Below are positions 6,839-7,962 of a DNA stretch of 7,962 nucleotides, in pieces. Under the pieces are notes generated by a model that was not told the origin of the DNA, made no database searches, and saw only the letters and a program-made list of their open reading frames with translations. The stretch is from Caldifarciminota bacterium. GTDB taxonomy: Bacteria; WOR-3; Hydrothermia; WGAB01. The translations under genes were made by a program, and so were the position numbers. The first letter of the stretch is position 1. Each line of letters begins with the position of its first letter. The DNA is taken from the NCBI GenBank assembly GCA_015489295.1, contig WGAB01000009.1, forward strand, positions 1 to 7,962. Direction: 5' to 3'.

Positions 6839-7531
6839 TCAGGGATGCCGGAAGGCCGGGGGATGGGAGGAATTCGCCGGCTTTCGGGCCAGCCACAGCC
6901 CAGCCGTGCCTCCGACGAGGGCCCGGGCCTCCACCCCGACGAAACCGGCCGCGCGCAACAGAGAAGCGATCCGGTGGGATGGCAACCGGTGGATGGAATC
7001 GGCCAGGTACCGGTAATCCTCCGGCGAGGCTCCCAGGAGGCCGGCAATACGGGGAAGGACCCAGCGCAGGTATCGGCTGTAAAAGGGCCGCAGCGGCACC
7101 GGCGGCAGGGTCATGTCCAGGAACACGGCCCGGCCGCCGGGCTGGAGCACCCGGTACACCTCGGCGAAGAAGGCGGGCAGATCGGAAAGGTTCCGAAGGC
7201 TGAAGAAGCAGCTCACCGTGGGCACGGCGGCGTCACGCAGGGGCAGGGCCCGGGCGTCGGCCTGCAGGTACCAGGCATAGGGCCGCTGCCTGTGGGCCTG
7301 GCGCAGCATCCGTTCGGCGAAGTCCACGCCGATCACCGGACCCCAGCCGAAGCGATGGAGCAGGGCCGCCACCTCGCCGGTGCCGCAACAGAGGTCCAGC
7401 ACCGGCGGCTTGAGGTACCGGAGGGTTTTGCGGCGCCAGTACTGGTCAATGCGCAGCGACAGGAGGTGGTTCAGCCGCTCGTAGCGGTCCACCAGCCGGT
7501 TGAACATGGCGCGGAGGTCCCGGGAAGGCAC
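6839..7531 (-). CDS. menG: Demethylmenaquinone methyltransferase (UbiE/MenG family)
   Basis: This SAM-dependent C-methyltransferase catalyses the last step of menaquinone synthesis, demethylmenaquinone to menaquinone, at the membrane surface. At 230 residues it matches the family (about 230-250). It has LRAMFNRLVDRYERLNHLLS (6-25, family opening), the WRR at 32-34, SAM motif I LDLCCGTGEVA (45-55), GVDFAERML (68-76), FFSLRNLSD (109-117, usually FGLRNVxD) and DYRYLADSIHRLP (172-184, the UbiE signature). The C-terminal GGTAGLWLARK (207-217) stands where the family has a GIVALHxGxK-like strand, a mild divergence. UbiE also serves ubiquinone; the other menaquinone genes are not in the window, so the quinone is inferred. 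GTG 7531 is chosen because residues 6-10 precede the next ATG (7507) and fit the family opening. No Shine-Dalgarno precedes it, and a putative -10 lies only 10 bases upstream. A 74-base gap separates it from the permease gene. Confidence 0.9.
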   Translation of the reverse strand: MPSRDLRAMFNRLVDRYERLNHLLSLRIDQYWRRKTLRYLKPPVLDLCCGTGEVAALLHRFGWGPVIGVDFAERMLRQAHRQRPYAWYLQADARALPLRDAAVPTVSCFFSLRNLSDLPAFFAEVYRVLQPGGRAVFLDMTLPPVPLRPFYSRYLRWVLPRIAGLLGASPEDYRYLADSIHRLPSHRIASLLRAAGFVGVEARALVGGTAGLWLARKPANSSHPPAFRHP

Positions 7532-7541
7532 AGCGGGCGAA

Positions 7542-7568
7542 AATATACACCCGGCCGGGGTGGGTCAC
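7542..7568 (-). promoter_or_regulatory. Possible menG promoter giving a near-leaderless transcript
   Basis: On the minus strand TATATT (7547 down to 7542) matches 5 of 6 bases of the -10 consensus in otherwise GC-rich surroundings. It ends 10 bases before the GTG start of menG, so a transcript would begin about 4-5 bases ahead of the start codon. A perfect 10-bp palindrome, CCCGGCCGGG (7550-7559), lies two bases upstream of the -10. The best -35 (GTGACC, 7568-7563) is weak and its 15-base spacer is short. Confidence 0.35.
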
Positions 7569-7596
7569 CATGTCCTGGCGCATCTACTCGCGTTCC

Positions 7597-7625
7597 TTGA
7601 CATCTTGAGAAAATGGCCATATAGG
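7597..7625 (+). promoter_or_regulatory. Sigma70-type promoter for the Asp-box gene
   Basis: TTGACA (7597-7602) is a perfect -35 box. Exactly 17 bases later comes TATAGG (7620-7625), which keeps the first four consensus bases of TATAAT. Transcription would start near 7632, about 26 bases before the ATG at 7658, with the ribosome site GGAGGAG (7649-7655) in the leader. It is the most convincing promoter in the window and diverges from menG. Confidence 0.6.
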
Positions 7626-7657
7626 AGAACTGAGAATCAGAGTTTTTTGGAGGAGTA

Positions 7658-7962
7658 ATGAGAAAGGTGAGGTGGGTAGGAACGCTCTTGATGGTGGGGC
7701 GATTGTTTGGATGGACAGGGCCGACGGTGATCTCGGTGCCCTTCCACCACTGTGGGTTTGATGTGAACATCGGGTTTGATCCCATATCGCCGAGGATCAG
7801 GGTTTCCGAGGACGGGTCAAAGGTGTGGGTAGTGTTCTTGGACATGTTCTATGCCAACCCGAAGCTGATGATTGCGGTATCAAGGGATTCAGGAAAGACC
7901 TGGATCGCTCCGCAGCCCGTTGCTCATCCGGCCTTTGGTTCCGATGCCCCCTGGTTCAATCC
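7658..7962 (+). CDS. Asp-box (BNR/sialidase-like repeat) protein, 3' end outside window
   Basis: An open frame runs from ATG 7658 to the window edge, 101 complete codons with no stop. GGAGGAG (7649-7655) precedes the ATG; counted from GGAGG the spacing is 4 bases, a little short. Residues 75-82 read SRDSGKTW, a perfect Asp-box (S-x-D-x-G-x-T-W), the turn motif repeated in the beta-propellers of sialidases, glycoside hydrolases and many secreted proteins. Strands around it (VWVVFLD at 56-62, LMIAVS at 70-75, then TWIAPQPV) fit one propeller blade. The N-terminus MRKVRWVGTLLMVGRLFGW has basic residues followed by a hydrophobic stretch like a signal peptide, but Arg15 interrupts it, so export is likely but unproven. 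The enzymatic role cannot be told: Asp-box propellers include non-catalytic binding and structural proteins. GC is lower here (about 53% by hand count for 7741-7920) than in the genes to the left, suggesting a separate origin or different codon use. Confidence 0.75.
   Translation, partial: MRKVRWVGTLLMVGRLFGWTGPTVISVPFHHCGFDVNIGFDPISPRIRVSEDGSKVWVVFLDMFYANPKLMIAVSRDSGKTWIAPQPVAHPAFGSDAPWFN

Noticed and set aside
5682..7016. A 444-codon plus-strand frame opposite the permease and the end of menG
   Set aside because: It runs through two well-supported minus-strand genes and their intergenic gap. The product is Gly/Gln/His-rich without domains, and no ribosome site is seen.
7570..7608. A 12-codon mini-frame starting ATGTCCTGG upstream of the Asp-box gene
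   Set aside because: It has no ribosome site and overlaps the -35 box of the better supported promoter, so it would lie upstream of the transcript.
7471..7845. A 124-codon minus-strand frame spanning the menG start and the Asp-box gene
   Set aside because: It crosses the divergent promoter region and both well-supported gene starts, and has no motif. The plus-strand frame has the Asp-box and a ribosome site.

Overview
The window is GC-rich bacterial DNA from what looks like a Gram-negative, menaquinone-using organism. Hand counts of single 60-base lines give about 62-78% GC in the genes left of position 7531. The first gene joins helix-hairpin-helix motifs to a long, aromatic-rich, probable outer-membrane beta-barrel. 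That architecture, with its 'GDY...' strand motif, recalls proteins of the Bacteroidota/Chlorobiota-like (FCB) lineages. I infer an FCB-type or related candidate phylum but cannot name a species. No rRNA, tRNA, CRISPR array, insertion sequence or phage gene is visible.

Layout: (1) positions 2-2017, plus strand, the 3' part of the HhH/beta-barrel gene, whose 5' end lies outside the window; (2) 2041-2430, plus, holo-ACP synthase (acpS); (3) about 2381-3334, plus, carbamate kinase (arcC), overlapping acpS; (4) 3367-5142, plus, an S9 (prolyl oligopeptidase family) serine peptidase. These four are tightly packed and read like one transcription unit. A 17-base convergent gap follows. (5) 6764-5160, minus, is a 12-segment APC-superfamily amino-acid transporter whose C-terminus carries a minimal nucleotidyltransferase (MNT/Pol-beta type) domain. 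(6) 7531-6839, minus, is a MenG/UbiE-type menaquinone methyltransferase. (7) From 7658 to the window edge, plus, is the start of an Asp-box (BNR/sialidase-like) protein, preceded by a good sigma70-type promoter, in DNA clearly poorer in GC.

Functional reading (inference): the peptidase, the amino-acid transporter and carbamate kinase fit a peptide/amino-acid using lifestyle, in which peptides are cut, amino acids are moved across the membrane, and carbamoyl phosphate is turned into ATP. acpS and menG are housekeeping genes for acyl-carrier-protein activation and respiratory quinone synthesis. The item most worth attention is the transporter-nucleotidyltransferase fusion. It keeps the exact G-S-x10-D-x-D metal-binding signature, but the usual third acidic residue seems to be lost, so the tail may sense nucleotides or regulate the transporter rather than act as an ordinary transferase.
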